From: Marinomonas posidonica_A
GTDB taxonomy: Bacteria; Pseudomonadota; Gammaproteobacteria; Pseudomonadales; Marinomonadaceae
Reading direction: 5' to 3'
Assembly (NCBI RefSeq): GCF_043643765.1
Contig: NZ_JBHZSP010000015.1
Span: forward strand, 17,339-81,338
DNA: 64,000 bases
Shown: positions 34,821 to 44,951 of the stretch, one piece after another
Layout of the letters: the number at the start of each line of letters is the position of its first letter
Position numbering within the stretch: the stretch's first letter is position 1
Program-made: the position numbers and the translations under genes
Notes under the pieces: generated by a model
The model's database searches: none
The model's input: only the letters and a program-made list of their open reading frames with translations
What the model was told of the DNA's origin: nothing

Positions 34821-36443
34821 TTATTTGATTAAGCGCACGTAATAGTTACTGCGAATCTTGCCAGCAATATCTTTTAAATATTGTTTAATCTGGCTGCGAC
34901 CGTCGGAAAAACTAGGCGTCTCTACCGCATACAAAGCACCACCATTTCCAGCACAAATTTGAAGGCTTGGAATCACATCAGACCCAAATCTGCCATCTAA
35001 ATAATCTGACGTTGTATTACCAACCACGCCATCAACTACGCCAGAAGGAAAAGCCGCAATCATAAAAAATTTAATGTTCTTAGCTTGAAAATCTCGACAC
35101 AAGTCCTCAAAACGTCGCTTAGCAAACTGATAAAGTCCCTCTGTACCATTACCGCTACTCTCTCCAATTCTGCGGTTGTAGCCATTCGTATCTCCAGAAT
35201 AATCATCCGCATCAAACAGCAAAACAATTGCTTTGACACCCTCATCAAAATCTAGTGGCAACTCACTGTCCCCCCATCCAGACGTTCCTCGCATATTCGG
35301 CGCTAAGGTCGAACCAGCCCACCCCATTGCAATTGCAAGGTTGTTATAACTTGCATCTACTGGCTGCATTTGGTCAAAACGAGCTTCAAGCTTATCTACG
35401 TCATTTGTGAGGGGAAGCAAAGGTGCGATGGGGCAACCTCGCTGTGGCCACATTTCACGAAAGTCTATGCCACCAGTATCAGGCCAAAGGATAGGATTAG
35501 GACCTCTCCAGCGAATTACAGGTGCTGGAGCACCTACCGCACTGCCAGCACTGTAATACACTCCAAACTGACTCGTCGGTGACTCATCCCAGAAAAAATT
35601 TTCTTCTTCGCCCAATCCTCGAAACATACAAAGGCGATCAGTAATAACATCTGGGGACCTTGGGTCAGCCAGATGTCTTAAACTACCTGACCGAAACAGA
35701 CTATTTAGCTCAAGAGGATTTAATGCTCCCTCCTTAGACCAGCGAAAAATACGATCAGGATCCTCTGAGTCAAAGACATTAACGGATGACATAAAAGGAA
35801 CAAGTGAAAACCATACATTCCCCTCCTCCACATCTAGCTCACCCATGAAATCTATACTTAATTCACGTAAAGCAGACAAGTTAGCGGATGACGCTGCCCC
35901 CGCAGAATTAGGTATTACTAAAGCCACCTCAGTATCCTGAGTAACCACTTCAGCAGTCGACGAAATTACCTGCTCCTGCTCTCCCACACCCAATAAGTCT
36001 GATTTGGCGTCTAGTGTGACGCTAACGGAATACGTGACACCATCTTCCGACTTACCTCGTGTGACGTTTATCTGCCCTTGAGCAATCTGTTCAACTAACT
36101 CGGAATCCATTCCAAGATTACTTCGTACATAGCCATAGGCGAGTTTTTGAAGCTCAGAAAGCTTACCTTCATTATTATTTAGTAGTTCGCTATTCCCTAC
36201 CGCCATTGCGGCAGCATCCGTTGCTCGCTTTATTTGCGCTGAGCTATTGACCATACGGGTTGTGTCTACCGCATAAGAAATCGCCATCAGCGCCCCAACG
36301 AAAGCAAGCACAGCAAAAGGCGCGGCAGCGCCCACTTCATTTTTCATCAAAGAAATAGAGTGTTTACGGATATGAGATACAGCCTGCCTAAAGATCACAG
36401 CACTAGATTGGTATAGAGACACTTTAACTGGCTTCACTTTCAT
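34821..36443 (-). CDS. tadG: TadG-like pilus-associated protein, first gene of the LEPR operon
   Basis: A 540-residue protein with an unusually long 36-residue basic N-terminus, a membrane helix at about 37-58 (VGAAAPFAVLAFVGALMAISYAVD) and the TadG start motif (SSAQIKRATDAAAMAVG). The rest is periplasmic and von Willebrand A-like. The metal-site motif is degenerate (VALVIPNSAGAASS, about 173-186, instead of DxSxS), but later blocks (KAIVLLFDADDYSG, NIKFFMIAAFPSG) fit the fold. The main Tad operon 14 kb away lacks tadG, so this is probably its TadG. It lies 39 bases before the giant LEPR gene and is likely co-transcribed with it. Confidence 0.8.
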   Translation of the reverse strand: MKVKPVKVSLYQSSAVIFRQAVSHIRKHSISLMKNEVGAAAPFAVLAFVGALMAISYAVDTTRMVNSSAQIKRATDAAAMAVGNSELLNNNEGKLSELQKLAYGYVRSNLGMDSELVEQIAQGQINVTRGKSEDGVTYSVSVTLDAKSDLLGVGEQEQVISSTAEVVTQDTEVALVIPNSAGAASSANLSALRELSIDFMGELDVEEGNVWFSLVPFMSSVNVFDSEDPDRIFRWSKEGALNPLELNSLFRSGSLRHLADPRSPDVITDRLCMFRGLGEEENFFWDESPTSQFGVYYSAGSAVGAPAPVIRWRGPNPILWPDTGGIDFREMWPQRGCPIAPLLPLTNDVDKLEARFDQMQPVDASYNNLAIAMGWAGSTLAPNMRGTSGWGDSELPLDFDEGVKAIVLLFDADDYSGDTNGYNRRIGESSGNGTEGLYQFAKRRFEDLCRDFQAKNIKFFMIAAFPSGVVDGVVGNTTSDYLDGRFGSDVIPSLQICAGNGGALYAVETPSFSDGRSQIKQYLKDIAGKIRSNYYVRLIK

Positions 36444-36533
36444 TTTTCGCTTTCATTGACTGACAGTAAATAGAATGGAGAGATGCTAATGAAGATGATA
36501 ACTATTCGCAACAAATTGGCGGGTTGGCTTTAT

Positions 36534-36548
36534 TAATAATCATTAATA
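36534..36548. promoter_or_regulatory. Weak Fur-like site upstream of the tadG-LEPR operon
   Basis: TAATAATCATTAATA matches 11 of 14 informative positions of the 7-1-7 Fur consensus, about 90 bases upstream of tadG. In AT-rich DNA this can arise by chance, so it is weak support for joint control with the site at 21159. Confidence 0.25.
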
Positions 36549-36560
36549 TTTATCAAGTAT

Positions 36561-36597
36561 AAAAAAAGCCTCTCTAATCAGGCGATCAAAGAGGCTT
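36561..36597 (-). terminator. Intrinsic terminator of the first chemoreceptor gene
   Basis: Read on the minus strand, an AAGCCTCT / AGAGGCTT stem (arms 36590-36597 and 36567-36574) with a 15-base loop ends in a run of seven T. It separates the chemoreceptor gene from tadG. Confidence 0.75.
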
Positions 36598-36639
36598 CAT
36601 AACAGCAAGATTTTCGCTTAGCTCAAATCTATTTTTTGA

Positions 36640-38529
36640 TTAAACCTTAAAGTAGGAAAGGGATCGTTTCTGAGACTCCGCAAGTTCAGACAACTCATGA
36701 GAAGCTTGCAGAGTCTCGTTAATGGAGGTCATGTTTTGGCTCACAGATTGATAGGTCTGATCTGTAATACGAGCAATGTCCTCAGTCACACTTAATTGTT
36801 CATGTGACGCTGCTGCGACTAAGGTGTTCACGTCTGAAATGGACTGTACCGCATGAGAAATATCCTCAAACGATTCTTTCACTTGCGTCGCTAAGCTAAC
36901 AGACTCTTGAATCAGCTCGACATTGCTGCCCATATTGTTATTAGCACGCTCTGATTGCGACTGCAGCTTTTCGATGATCTCTTGAATATTTACCGTCGAC
37001 TCTTGAGTTTTCGAGGCCAGATTACGCACCTCGTCAGCCACCACGGCAAAACCTCGACCTTGCTCGCCCGCACGTGCCGCTTCAATAGCTGCATTCAGTG
37101 CCAACAAATTAGTTTGCTCAGAAATACCGCTAATGACTTCCGTCACGGTTCCGATCTCAATGGCAAATTGACGTAATTCGTCAACAATCTGCGCCGTCTC
37201 TGAGAAAGATGCGTTGATTCGGTCCGTTAACTCAATGTTTCTGTCTAGAGTCAGCTTACCACTGGCGGCATTTTCTTGTGCTCGTTTCGCCTCATCTTCC
37301 GCAACAACGGCTTTTTCGCTGACTTCTTGTGAAGCTGAGTTGAGCTCTTTTAACGATGAAGTGATTTGCTCAATTTGAGAAAGTTCTTGCTGCGCATTAG
37401 ATTGTGTCCCTTCCATCACTGAATTCAGTTGCAACGAGGCGGCGGCAACGTTTTCTGAAATCCCATGAGACGTTTTTATCAAGTGAGAAAGTTGTTCAGA
37501 CAGATCCACAAAGGACTGGTAAATACCGGTTTCTTTACCTGTCTTAGCAAAACGCTGAGTCAGATCCCCTTTCGCCATCACTTCAATTAACTCCGCGATT
37601 TCTTCCGGTGTGCCGCCAACAGGTCTGAGCACCAGTTTATTGATCACCACGTACAAAATACCCAAGGCAAGCAACATGCTGATTACCCCTAGCACCAACG
37701 CAAAGATCAGCTGTTTATTGGCTGCCGCGTAAATGTTATCGTCCTCAGCCAACACAACAAACTGCCAACCCACCGTATCCAACTCACCCCAGAACCCCGT
37801 CAAAGACACGTCATGACCAAAGCTTTTCACAAATGTGCTGTAATTCAGTTCGCGGTTATCTTTATTTAAATCTTTGTAGTATGGGCGTAAATCAAACAGG
37901 TTCTTACCAATATCATTTGGATTGGGCGACACCAACAAGGTCCCATCCGACGTGTATAAGTACATACCATCGCGCTCGGCATACTGTTCTAATACGGCAC
38001 TTAATAATACCGTCGAAACAACGGCAAAACTGTCGTTTACTTTTTGCGTCATGGCCACGATTTCGTTGCCTGTTAACTGTGATTTGAACGGTTTGGAAAC
38101 AAATTCAGTTTTACCTTCACGAAAAATCGCATTATAAAAAGAACGATTGAGCGCCTTAGCATTGAAGTTAAATCTCTTACCTTCAGGACCACCATACAAC
38201 TCACCTTCTTTGTTCAAAATGGCAATAGAGTCTGTGATATCTTGCTGGGAACGAGTCAGTGCATTCAATTGAGACAAAGCATAGTCAGATAGGCGATCAC
38301 CCTCGATGTCATCATAATTGAGTTCGATCGAGGTCAACATTTTTTGATAACCCTTGATGCGAGCGGTAAGCTCGGCGGCAATAGTTTGATTCTGTGCCTT
38401 TAATATGGCCTTATTTAAGGTCACGGATTCGCCCCTAAAAGACACATAGTTAATGGCTGTAAACAAGCCAACAATGACTACAATAATGGCACCCAGTGTG
38501 CCAAAAATTTGTTTTTGAAACCTATTCAT
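36640..38529 (-). CDS. Methyl-accepting chemotaxis protein with dCache-type sensor
   Basis: A 629-residue transmembrane chemoreceptor. TM1 about 9-29, a large periplasmic domain about 35-270 of dCache type (FYNAIFREGKTEFVSKPFKSQLTGNEIVAMTQ, then YLYTSDGTLLVSPNPNDIGKNLFDLRPYYK, WQFVVLAEDDNIY), TM2 about 275-297, HAMP, then the signalling tip with GISEQTNLLALNAAIEAARA and GRGFAVVADEVRNLA. The ligand cannot be predicted; dCache domains often bind amino acids, organic acids or amines. It ends in a terminator and seems monocistronic. Confidence 0.92.
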   Translation of the reverse strand: MNRFQKQIFGTLGAIIVVIVGLFTAINYVSFRGESVTLNKAILKAQNQTIAAELTARIKGYQKMLTSIELNYDDIEGDRLSDYALSQLNALTRSQQDITDSIAILNKEGELYGGPEGKRFNFNAKALNRSFYNAIFREGKTEFVSKPFKSQLTGNEIVAMTQKVNDSFAVVSTVLLSAVLEQYAERDGMYLYTSDGTLLVSPNPNDIGKNLFDLRPYYKDLNKDNRELNYSTFVKSFGHDVSLTGFWGELDTVGWQFVVLAEDDNIYAAANKQLIFALVLGVISMLLALGILYVVINKLVLRPVGGTPEEIAELIEVMAKGDLTQRFAKTGKETGIYQSFVDLSEQLSHLIKTSHGISENVAAASLQLNSVMEGTQSNAQQELSQIEQITSSLKELNSASQEVSEKAVVAEDEAKRAQENAASGKLTLDRNIELTDRINASFSETAQIVDELRQFAIEIGTVTEVISGISEQTNLLALNAAIEAARAGEQGRGFAVVADEVRNLASKTQESTVNIQEIIEKLQSQSERANNNMGSNVELIQESVSLATQVKESFEDISHAVQSISDVNTLVAAASHEQLSVTEDIARITDQTYQSVSQNMTSINETLQASHELSELAESQKRSLSYFKV

Positions 38530-38717
38530 AGACCCAGATACCTTCTGCTTTAAACATCCACAAAAGAAACGTCAAACGACTGACAGATTCTTTAAGGCCA
38601 TTGTCGTCACAAACAACAATGGTCACCCTCTCAAGTTATACTAGAAACCCAGTATCAGCATAAGTAAAAATCTGTAAGCAACTCGAACCTAGATCAATCA
38701 ACTTATACTTTATAACC

Positions 38718-40349
38718 TTACCTGTCTTTTAAGATGAAGCTCGATGTCACCTCATAAGTTTGTTCCGCCGCACCGAATAAGTCACCGGTTAATGCCCCTA
38801 ACTTATTCGACGTTGCCTCATTACTCGTAGAGACCTTCACAATTTGCTCCACATGCTGTGCAATGCCAGTTGCTTCTTGCGCCTGCTTAGCAACCAACTC
38901 CGCCAGCCCTTCCAAACGTTGCTTAGCCATTTTTGCGTCTACTTCAAGCTGACTAAGAGGCGTCACCACGTTTTCTATCTGCCTCACACCTAAACGCATT
39001 TTTTCTTGTCCCTGAGACATTTCGGTAGAAATTTGAGTGGATAACGAACTGATTTGCGTAATGATGGTGTCAATTGAACTGGTTACTTCTGCGGTATTAT
39101 TAGCAAGGTTGCGCACTTCATCCGCCACCACCGCAAAACCGCGGCCACTCTCGCCTGCACGAGCGGCTTCAATCGACGCATTCAAAGCCAACAAATTAGT
39201 TTGTTCGGCAATATCACGGATACTGTTCACAAACCCGGTTACCTGCGCCGAGCTTTCATTTAATTTGGCGACCGAGCGAGCGGTTTCTTCAATATAGGCA
39301 GCCACATCCGTGATGTCTGTAGACGCTTGGGTAATGACACTTTTACCATGCTTAGCTAAATCATGGGCAGACTCTGCTTGCCGGCGTGACGCCGTGGCAT
39401 GCTCAACCATAGTACTTGCCCCTTCAGACAAGACACTCACCGCGGTTTGAATGTCAGCAGCCATGTCCATTTGTGAGGATGATCCCTGTTGCACATCATT
39501 AACACTACCGCGAATGTCGTCCACCGCCAGCACCACGGTTTTCGCACTGGAATCAATTTTACGCACCAAATCAGCCAAACTGGCACGCATGCGATTCAAA
39601 CTGGTCACTAGATGACCAAGCTCGCCAGAATACGTTTGAGTAAAAGCATTCGACAAGTCACCATGAGCTACTTTATCGAGGAAGACAATAATATGGTTAA
39701 GAGGATTCACAATACTGCGAGTAATGAGAGTCGACATCACGCCCCCAACCAATAAGGCCACTAGCCCTAACCCGATCATGAGATAAATCGCCAACTCTGA
39801 GTCTGCTAAGACGCTTTGTTGTCGTGACTGCATTTCACTGCGTTGTCGCTCTGCTAACGTATCGGCCTCATTCAAAAAGGTCTGTAATTGTGTACGAGTA
39901 TTGCCTGACATCAAAGCTTTTGCTTGCGCCAGTTCGCCAAACTCAAGCGCTTCAACCGTTTCTTGTAGAGCGTTTTGATAAATGACCTTTTGCTCTTTCA
40001 ACGCTGTAATCAATACCATGTCTTGCTCTGTTCGAACCAACCCAGCCATGATATCTAAGTTGTTATCAAGACTTTTATTCCGAGCATCTATCTCTTGATA
40101 AATAGCAACTCGTGCGTCTCTCTCTTCTAAAACGAACAACAACAAAAGTCGGCTAGCCAAACTTTCCGCATCCAAGTTCAACTCGCCACTGAGCTCAACC
40201 AGCGCCGCATTTTCATCTACAATACTGCGAATATTGCCAGACAAGGCTTGAAAACGTGTTACAGACAAGAGTACAACCAGCGTCAACAAAGCCAGTAATA
40301 CCAAAAAACTGGTTCTCAGTTTTCCTTTAATCGTCGCAAATCCCAGCAT
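38718..40349 (-). CDS. Methyl-accepting chemotaxis protein with short helical sensor
   Basis: A 543-residue chemoreceptor from the ATG at 40349, chosen because a GGGGAG box precedes it by eight bases; an in-frame extension to 40382 lacks one. TM1 about 11-31, a periplasmic domain of about 150 residues that looks like a four-helix bundle (long helices with MQSRQQSVLADSELAIYL before TM2 at about 182-205), HAMP, and the signalling tip IRDIAEQTNLLALNASIEAARA with GRGFAVVADEVRNLA. It lies upstream of, but is not obviously linked to, the other receptor. Confidence 0.92.
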   Translation of the reverse strand: MLGFATIKGKLRTSFLVLLALLTLVVLLSVTRFQALSGNIRSIVDENAALVELSGELNLDAESLASRLLLLFVLEERDARVAIYQEIDARNKSLDNNLDIMAGLVRTEQDMVLITALKEQKVIYQNALQETVEALEFGELAQAKALMSGNTRTQLQTFLNEADTLAERQRSEMQSRQQSVLADSELAIYLMIGLGLVALLVGGVMSTLITRSIVNPLNHIIVFLDKVAHGDLSNAFTQTYSGELGHLVTSLNRMRASLADLVRKIDSSAKTVVLAVDDIRGSVNDVQQGSSSQMDMAADIQTAVSVLSEGASTMVEHATASRRQAESAHDLAKHGKSVITQASTDITDVAAYIEETARSVAKLNESSAQVTGFVNSIRDIAEQTNLLALNASIEAARAGESGRGFAVVADEVRNLANNTAEVTSSIDTIITQISSLSTQISTEMSQGQEKMRLGVRQIENVVTPLSQLEVDAKMAKQRLEGLAELVAKQAQEATGIAQHVEQIVKVSTSNEATSNKLGALTGDLFGAAEQTYEVTSSFILKDR

Positions 40350-40453
40350 AGAAAAGTCTCCCCTATGATTATCCCTAAACACAATTAATAAATGCGACTA
40401 GACTTTGGCCAGTCGATTTTAAAGATTAGACGTTGATGGCGGTAATTTCTTAC

Positions 40454-40481
40454 AAAAAAGCCAACATATTTTTATGTTGGC
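40454..40481 (-). terminator. Intrinsic terminator of the zinc operon
   Basis: On the minus strand the stem GCCAACATA / TATGTTGGC (arms 40473-40481 and 40460-40468) is followed by six T. It lies 15 bases past the znuB stop codon. Confidence 0.85.
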
Positions 40482-40496
40482 TTCGGTGAACAGACA

Positions 40497-41294
40497 TTAA
40501 GCTTTGGCAAAGCGTTTGAACGGTAGGGTATAAGCGATTAAAAACAGTAAAGCAGCACACACGACCACACTCGGGCCAGTAGGTGTGTCCCAGCGATACG
40601 AGCTCCAAAGCCCGCCACACACAGCGAGGCAACCAATAACGCTGGCAATAAACGCCATTTGCACTGGCGTTTTGGATAGCTTTCTTGCGGTCGCAGCCGG
40701 AATAATCATCAGTGACGTAATCAAGAGCACCCCAACGATTTTCATCGCCACAGCAATCACCAAAGCGACCAGCAACATCAAGAGTAAGCGGATAGATTCA
40801 ACTGGGTAACCTTCCACTTTCGCCAGTTCTTCGTTTACCGTGACAGCAAGCAAAGGCTTCCAGAAGATCACCAATAACGCGATCACTGCTAAGCCACCCG
40901 CATAAATCCAATACACATCCTGTTGGCTGATGGCCAACAAATCACCAAACAAATACGCCATTAAATCAATGCGAACATCGTCTAAAAAACTCACGGCGAC
41001 TAAGCCAAGTGATAAAGAGGAGTGCGCCAAGATGCCCAATAAAGTGTCCGTGGCAATAATGTGCTTTTTCTGCAAGGTCACCAAGACCGCGGCAAGCCCC
41101 ACACACAACACAATAATAGCGAGATTAAGGTTGATCTCCAAAAGCAAACCAAGTGCCACACCTAGCAAAGCAGAGTGCGCTAGAGTGTCGCCAAAGTAAG
41201 CCATGCGACGCCACACCACAAATGCCCCAAGAGGACCGGCGACCGAAGCCACACCTAAGCCTCCGATCAAGGCTCTAAATAAAAGATCTAGCAT
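40497..41294 (-). CDS. znuB: Zinc ABC transporter permease ZnuB
   Basis: Inner-membrane permease of the high-affinity zinc importer, 265 residues with about eight helices. Characteristic segments: SVAGPLGAFVVWRRMAYFGDTLAHSALLGVALG near the N-terminus and VGVLLITSLMIIPAATARKLSKTPVQM later. It follows znuC by 46 bases in the Zur-controlled operon. No periplasmic binding protein (ZnuA) is encoded in the operon or elsewhere in the window. Confidence 0.93.
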   Translation of the reverse strand: MLDLLFRALIGGLGVASVAGPLGAFVVWRRMAYFGDTLAHSALLGVALGLLLEINLNLAIIVLCVGLAAVLVTLQKKHIIATDTLLGILAHSSLSLGLVAVSFLDDVRIDLMAYLFGDLLAISQQDVYWIYAGGLAVIALLVIFWKPLLAVTVNEELAKVEGYPVESIRLLLMLLVALVIAVAMKIVGVLLITSLMIIPAATARKLSKTPVQMAFIASVIGCLAVCGGLWSSYRWDTPTGPSVVVCAALLFLIAYTLPFKRFAKA

Positions 41295-41340
41295 GTTGTT
41301 TTATCTCTCCAATAGACAGGAAGCGCTGTTCGTTCAGTCA

Positions 41341-42108
41341 TTAATGATGGCAATGTGTGTGCTCGTCTTGCGCAAGAATATCCCCATGCTCATCGTGCAC
41401 GTGGTCATGCTGGTGAGAATAAATAGCAATGGACTCATCTGCTCCTGGCACACCAAATAAAGCCTGATAAGCAGGGTGCCCAGTCACATGTTGAGGCGTA
41501 CCAGAACAGCACACATGTTGATTAATACAAACCACGGTATCGGTTTTCGCCATCACCAAATGAAGGTCATGAGACACCATCAACACACCACAGCCGAGCT
41601 CATCACGGATGCCTTCAATCAAATTATAAAGTTCAACCTGACCATTCACATCGACGCCTTGTACCGGCTCATCCAACACCAATAAATTCGGCCGATTTAA
41701 TAAGGCTCTAGCTAACAATACACGTTGTGTCTCGCCACCAGACAACACATGAACCTGAGAATTCAGTAAATGAGCAATACCCAATTTGTCTAAGGTTGGC
41801 TCAATGGCTTTTTTATTGACCCCACGAACCAAGGCAAGAAAGTGCTTTACCGTTAGAGGCAAGGTTGGATCAACATGCAACTTCTGAGGCATGTAGCCAA
41901 TTCGTAAGCTTTCATGACGAACAACGCGACCCGTTGTCGCCGTCTGCAAACCCAACAAGGTGCGAATCAGCGTACTTTTACCACTGCCATTGGGGCCAAT
42001 CAAGGTCACGATTTCCCCTTCACTAATGGTCATATTGATGCTGTCTAAGAGCGCTCGTCCATCAAACGCGATTCCGATCTTATCAAACTCCACCAAACAC
42101 TTACTCAT
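41341..42108 (-). CDS. znuC: Zinc ABC transporter ATPase ZnuC
   Basis: A 255-residue ATPase with Walker A GPNGSGKST, signature LSGGETQRV, Walker B LLVLDEP and switch histidine in MVSHDLH. The last 30 residues are a His/Asp-rich tail (HQHDHVHDEHGD, HTHCHH) likely to hold zinc. The start overlaps the zur stop by four bases. It energises ZnuB. Confidence 0.94.
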   Translation of the reverse strand: MSKCLVEFDKIGIAFDGRALLDSINMTISEGEIVTLIGPNGSGKSTLIRTLLGLQTATTGRVVRHESLRIGYMPQKLHVDPTLPLTVKHFLALVRGVNKKAIEPTLDKLGIAHLLNSQVHVLSGGETQRVLLARALLNRPNLLVLDEPVQGVDVNGQVELYNLIEGIRDELGCGVLMVSHDLHLVMAKTDTVVCINQHVCCSGTPQHVTGHPAYQALFGVPGADESIAIYSHQHDHVHDEHGDILAQDEHTHCHH

Positions 42109-42589
42109 GCTCGGGCCTCAGCAGCTAAACCACGGCAATCAGCACATAAGCCTGTTAACTCAATGGTTTCCGATCTTAATTCAAAACCATGTTGAGCGGC
42201 TTTAGCAACCAACGAAGCGTGTATGTCTTGGTAATCAAACTCCATAACGTTGTGGCACTCATCGCAAATCAAAAAATAGCCTTTGTGTTCTTTATCGGCA
42301 TGGGCGCACCCCAAATACGCGTTCATGGATTCCACTTTGTGAATCAGTCCGGCATTCAATAAAAAATCCAATGCTCGATAAACGGTTGGTGGCGCGGAGT
42401 TAAAGCCTTCTTCCGCCAACTTTGCCAACAACTGATAAGCCCCTAATGGACGATGACTCTCCCAAATCAACTCCAAAGCACGACGACGAACTTTCGTGAG
42501 TCGTTGCCCTTGCTCTAAACATAAGGTCTCAGCCGTTGCCAAGGCCGTATCGATACAATCATTATGGTTATGTGCGTTTTCTTCGCTCA

Positions 42590-42593
<4 letters not shown>
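42105..42593 (-). CDS. zur: Zinc uptake regulator Zur (Fur family)
   Basis: A 162-residue Fur-family repressor. N-terminal winged helix (LTKVRRRALELIWESHRPLGAYQLL, PPTVYRALDFLLNAGLIHKVESMNAYLGCAH) and C-terminal dimerisation domain with the structural zinc site C-D-E-C and C-A-D-C. It sits inside the znu operon, overlapping both neighbours by four bases, and a matching Zur box lies in front of the operon, so it represses its own transcription when zinc is plentiful (family knowledge plus the site seen here). Confidence 0.93.
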
Positions 42594-43552
<959 letters not shown>

Positions 43553-43581
43553 GCTGGCACTCACTTAAGGTTAAACTGATT

Positions 43582-43598
43582 TTGTTATGGTATAACAA
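43582..43598. promoter_or_regulatory. Zur box
   Basis: TTGTTATGGTATAACAA: perfect seven-base arms TTGTTAT and ATAACAA around three bases. This fits the gammaproteobacterial Zur consensus (TGTTATA-N-TATAACA type). It lies 30 bases upstream of the NicO ATG, where it would block RNA polymerase. Confidence 0.85.
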
Positions 43599-43647
43599 GT
43601 CTAACCTCAGGAGAAGTCGTTGCGCAAAATCACCACATTATGTGACT

Positions 43648-44262
43648 TTATTGAGATAGCAGGGGCGTCAAAAAGCCCGTCACTCCACTCATGAAAATCT
43701 GTGCCGCCATTGCTGCTAAGATCAGACCGGTGATCTTAGATAAGACATTCAAACCGGTACGACCAAGCATTTTCTCGATCAAAGAACCAGAATACAAAAT
43801 CACCGCCAACGAACCGAGTGCCAACAACAAGCCACAAATACCGATCACCAGATCCCAACCTTGCAGCTCAGCACCATACACCAATATAGTACCTATGGTG
43901 GCAGGACCGATAATGGTCGGTACGGCTAGCGGCACAACGGAAACATCGTCACGCTCTTCGCTGGGCATGCCCACGGCATGATTTCGCGTACCGTCACGCA
44001 CCAAACTCAACGCCGACATAAACAACAAAATCCCAGAACCAATTCGAAACGAATCCAAGGTAATGCCCAGCACAGCAAATAAACTGCTACCAAAAAACAA
44101 CAACACCAAAGAAATCACCACTGCCGCGATGATGGCTTTGTTGGCTACTTGTTTGCGGGATGTTGCCGTTTCGCCACGAGTTAACGCAAGAAACATCGAT
44201 AACACAAAAAACGGTGCAAACAGGAAAAAGAACTTAATCCAAGTAGAAATGAGTAGACTCAT
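43648..44262 (-). CDS. MarC-family membrane protein
   Basis: A 204-residue inner-membrane protein of the MarC/UPF0056 family with about six helices: LSMFLALTRGE near the N-terminus, FRIGSGILLFMSALSLV, then PLAVPTIIGPATIGTILVYG, the family's most conserved stretch. Function unknown; the old link to multidrug resistance has not held up. It lies 34 bases after the LysE-like gene and before the Zur box. Confidence 0.88.
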   Translation of the reverse strand: MSLLISTWIKFFFLFAPFFVLSMFLALTRGETATSRKQVANKAIIAAVVISLVLLFFGSSLFAVLGITLDSFRIGSGILLFMSALSLVRDGTRNHAVGMPSEERDDVSVVPLAVPTIIGPATIGTILVYGAELQGWDLVIGICGLLLALGSLAVILYSGSLIEKMLGRTGLNVLSKITGLILAAMAAQIFMSGVTGFLTPLLSQ

Positions 44263-44296
44263 TGATCGCCTTACTAAAAAGCATTACACCACGCGA

Positions 44297-44929
44297 TCAG
44301 CGTTGGCTTAATGCGAGTTTTAAACCAAAGCCCACCAGCAATGCACCAGTTAAGCCATCCATAACTTGCGCCACTTTTGGTCGCGCCAGCCAAACTCGCG
44401 CTTTATGAATCATCAACGCAAGAAACATTTGCCACACCATCGCTATGATAAAGTGAAGGGAAGCCATAAACAGAGATTGAGCCAATGCGGAATGGGTTGG
44501 ATCAATAAACTGCGGTAAAAATGCCATGTAAAAAATAATGGGTTTCGGGTTCAACACATTGGATAAGATGCCTTGACGGAAACTTCCCCAAGCATTAACC
44601 GACTGGTTACCCTTGGTGCTAAAACTCAAGCCAACAGGGTTCGCCGCACTACGTAGGGCCTGAACGCCGAGATAAACAAGATAGGCCGCGCCCAGCAATT
44701 TAAACGCCGTGAACAAACCGGCTGAGCCAAGCAATATCACCGACAAACCTAACGCAGACACGGTGGCATGGGCGAACAATCCCATGCAAATACCTAAGCT
44801 GGTAAGAAAGCCTAAACGCCAACCACCCAACGCAGCATTACGCATCACCAAGATAGTATCGACACCAGGACTCATGGTTAATACGCTAATGGCCAATAAG
44901 AAAGGTAACCATTGAAAGTGCTCTAACAT
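44297..44929 (-). CDS. LysE/RhtB-family amino acid exporter
   Basis: A 210-residue exporter with about six helices. Family motifs: LTMSPGVDTILVMRNAALGGWRLGFLTSLGICMGLFAH and LLGAAYLVYLGVQALRSA, then SNVLNPKPIIFYMAFLPQFI. Such proteins export threonine, homoserine or other amino acids. The nearby homoserine kinase makes a homoserine/threonine-related substrate plausible (inference). It starts 22 bases after the DUF1007 gene. Confidence 0.9.
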   Translation of the reverse strand: MLEHFQWLPFLLAISVLTMSPGVDTILVMRNAALGGWRLGFLTSLGICMGLFAHATVSALGLSVILLGSAGLFTAFKLLGAAYLVYLGVQALRSAANPVGLSFSTKGNQSVNAWGSFRQGILSNVLNPKPIIFYMAFLPQFIDPTHSALAQSLFMASLHFIIAMVWQMFLALMIHKARVWLARPKVAQVMDGLTGALLVGFGLKLALSQR

Positions 44930-44951
44930 AAACGTTATTCCAAAGACATGA

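Noticed and set aside
40497..42108. ZnuC as the ATPase for the LEPR export system
   Set aside because: It is in a zur/znuB operon behind a Zur box, has a zinc-type His tail and lacks any exporter transmembrane domain.
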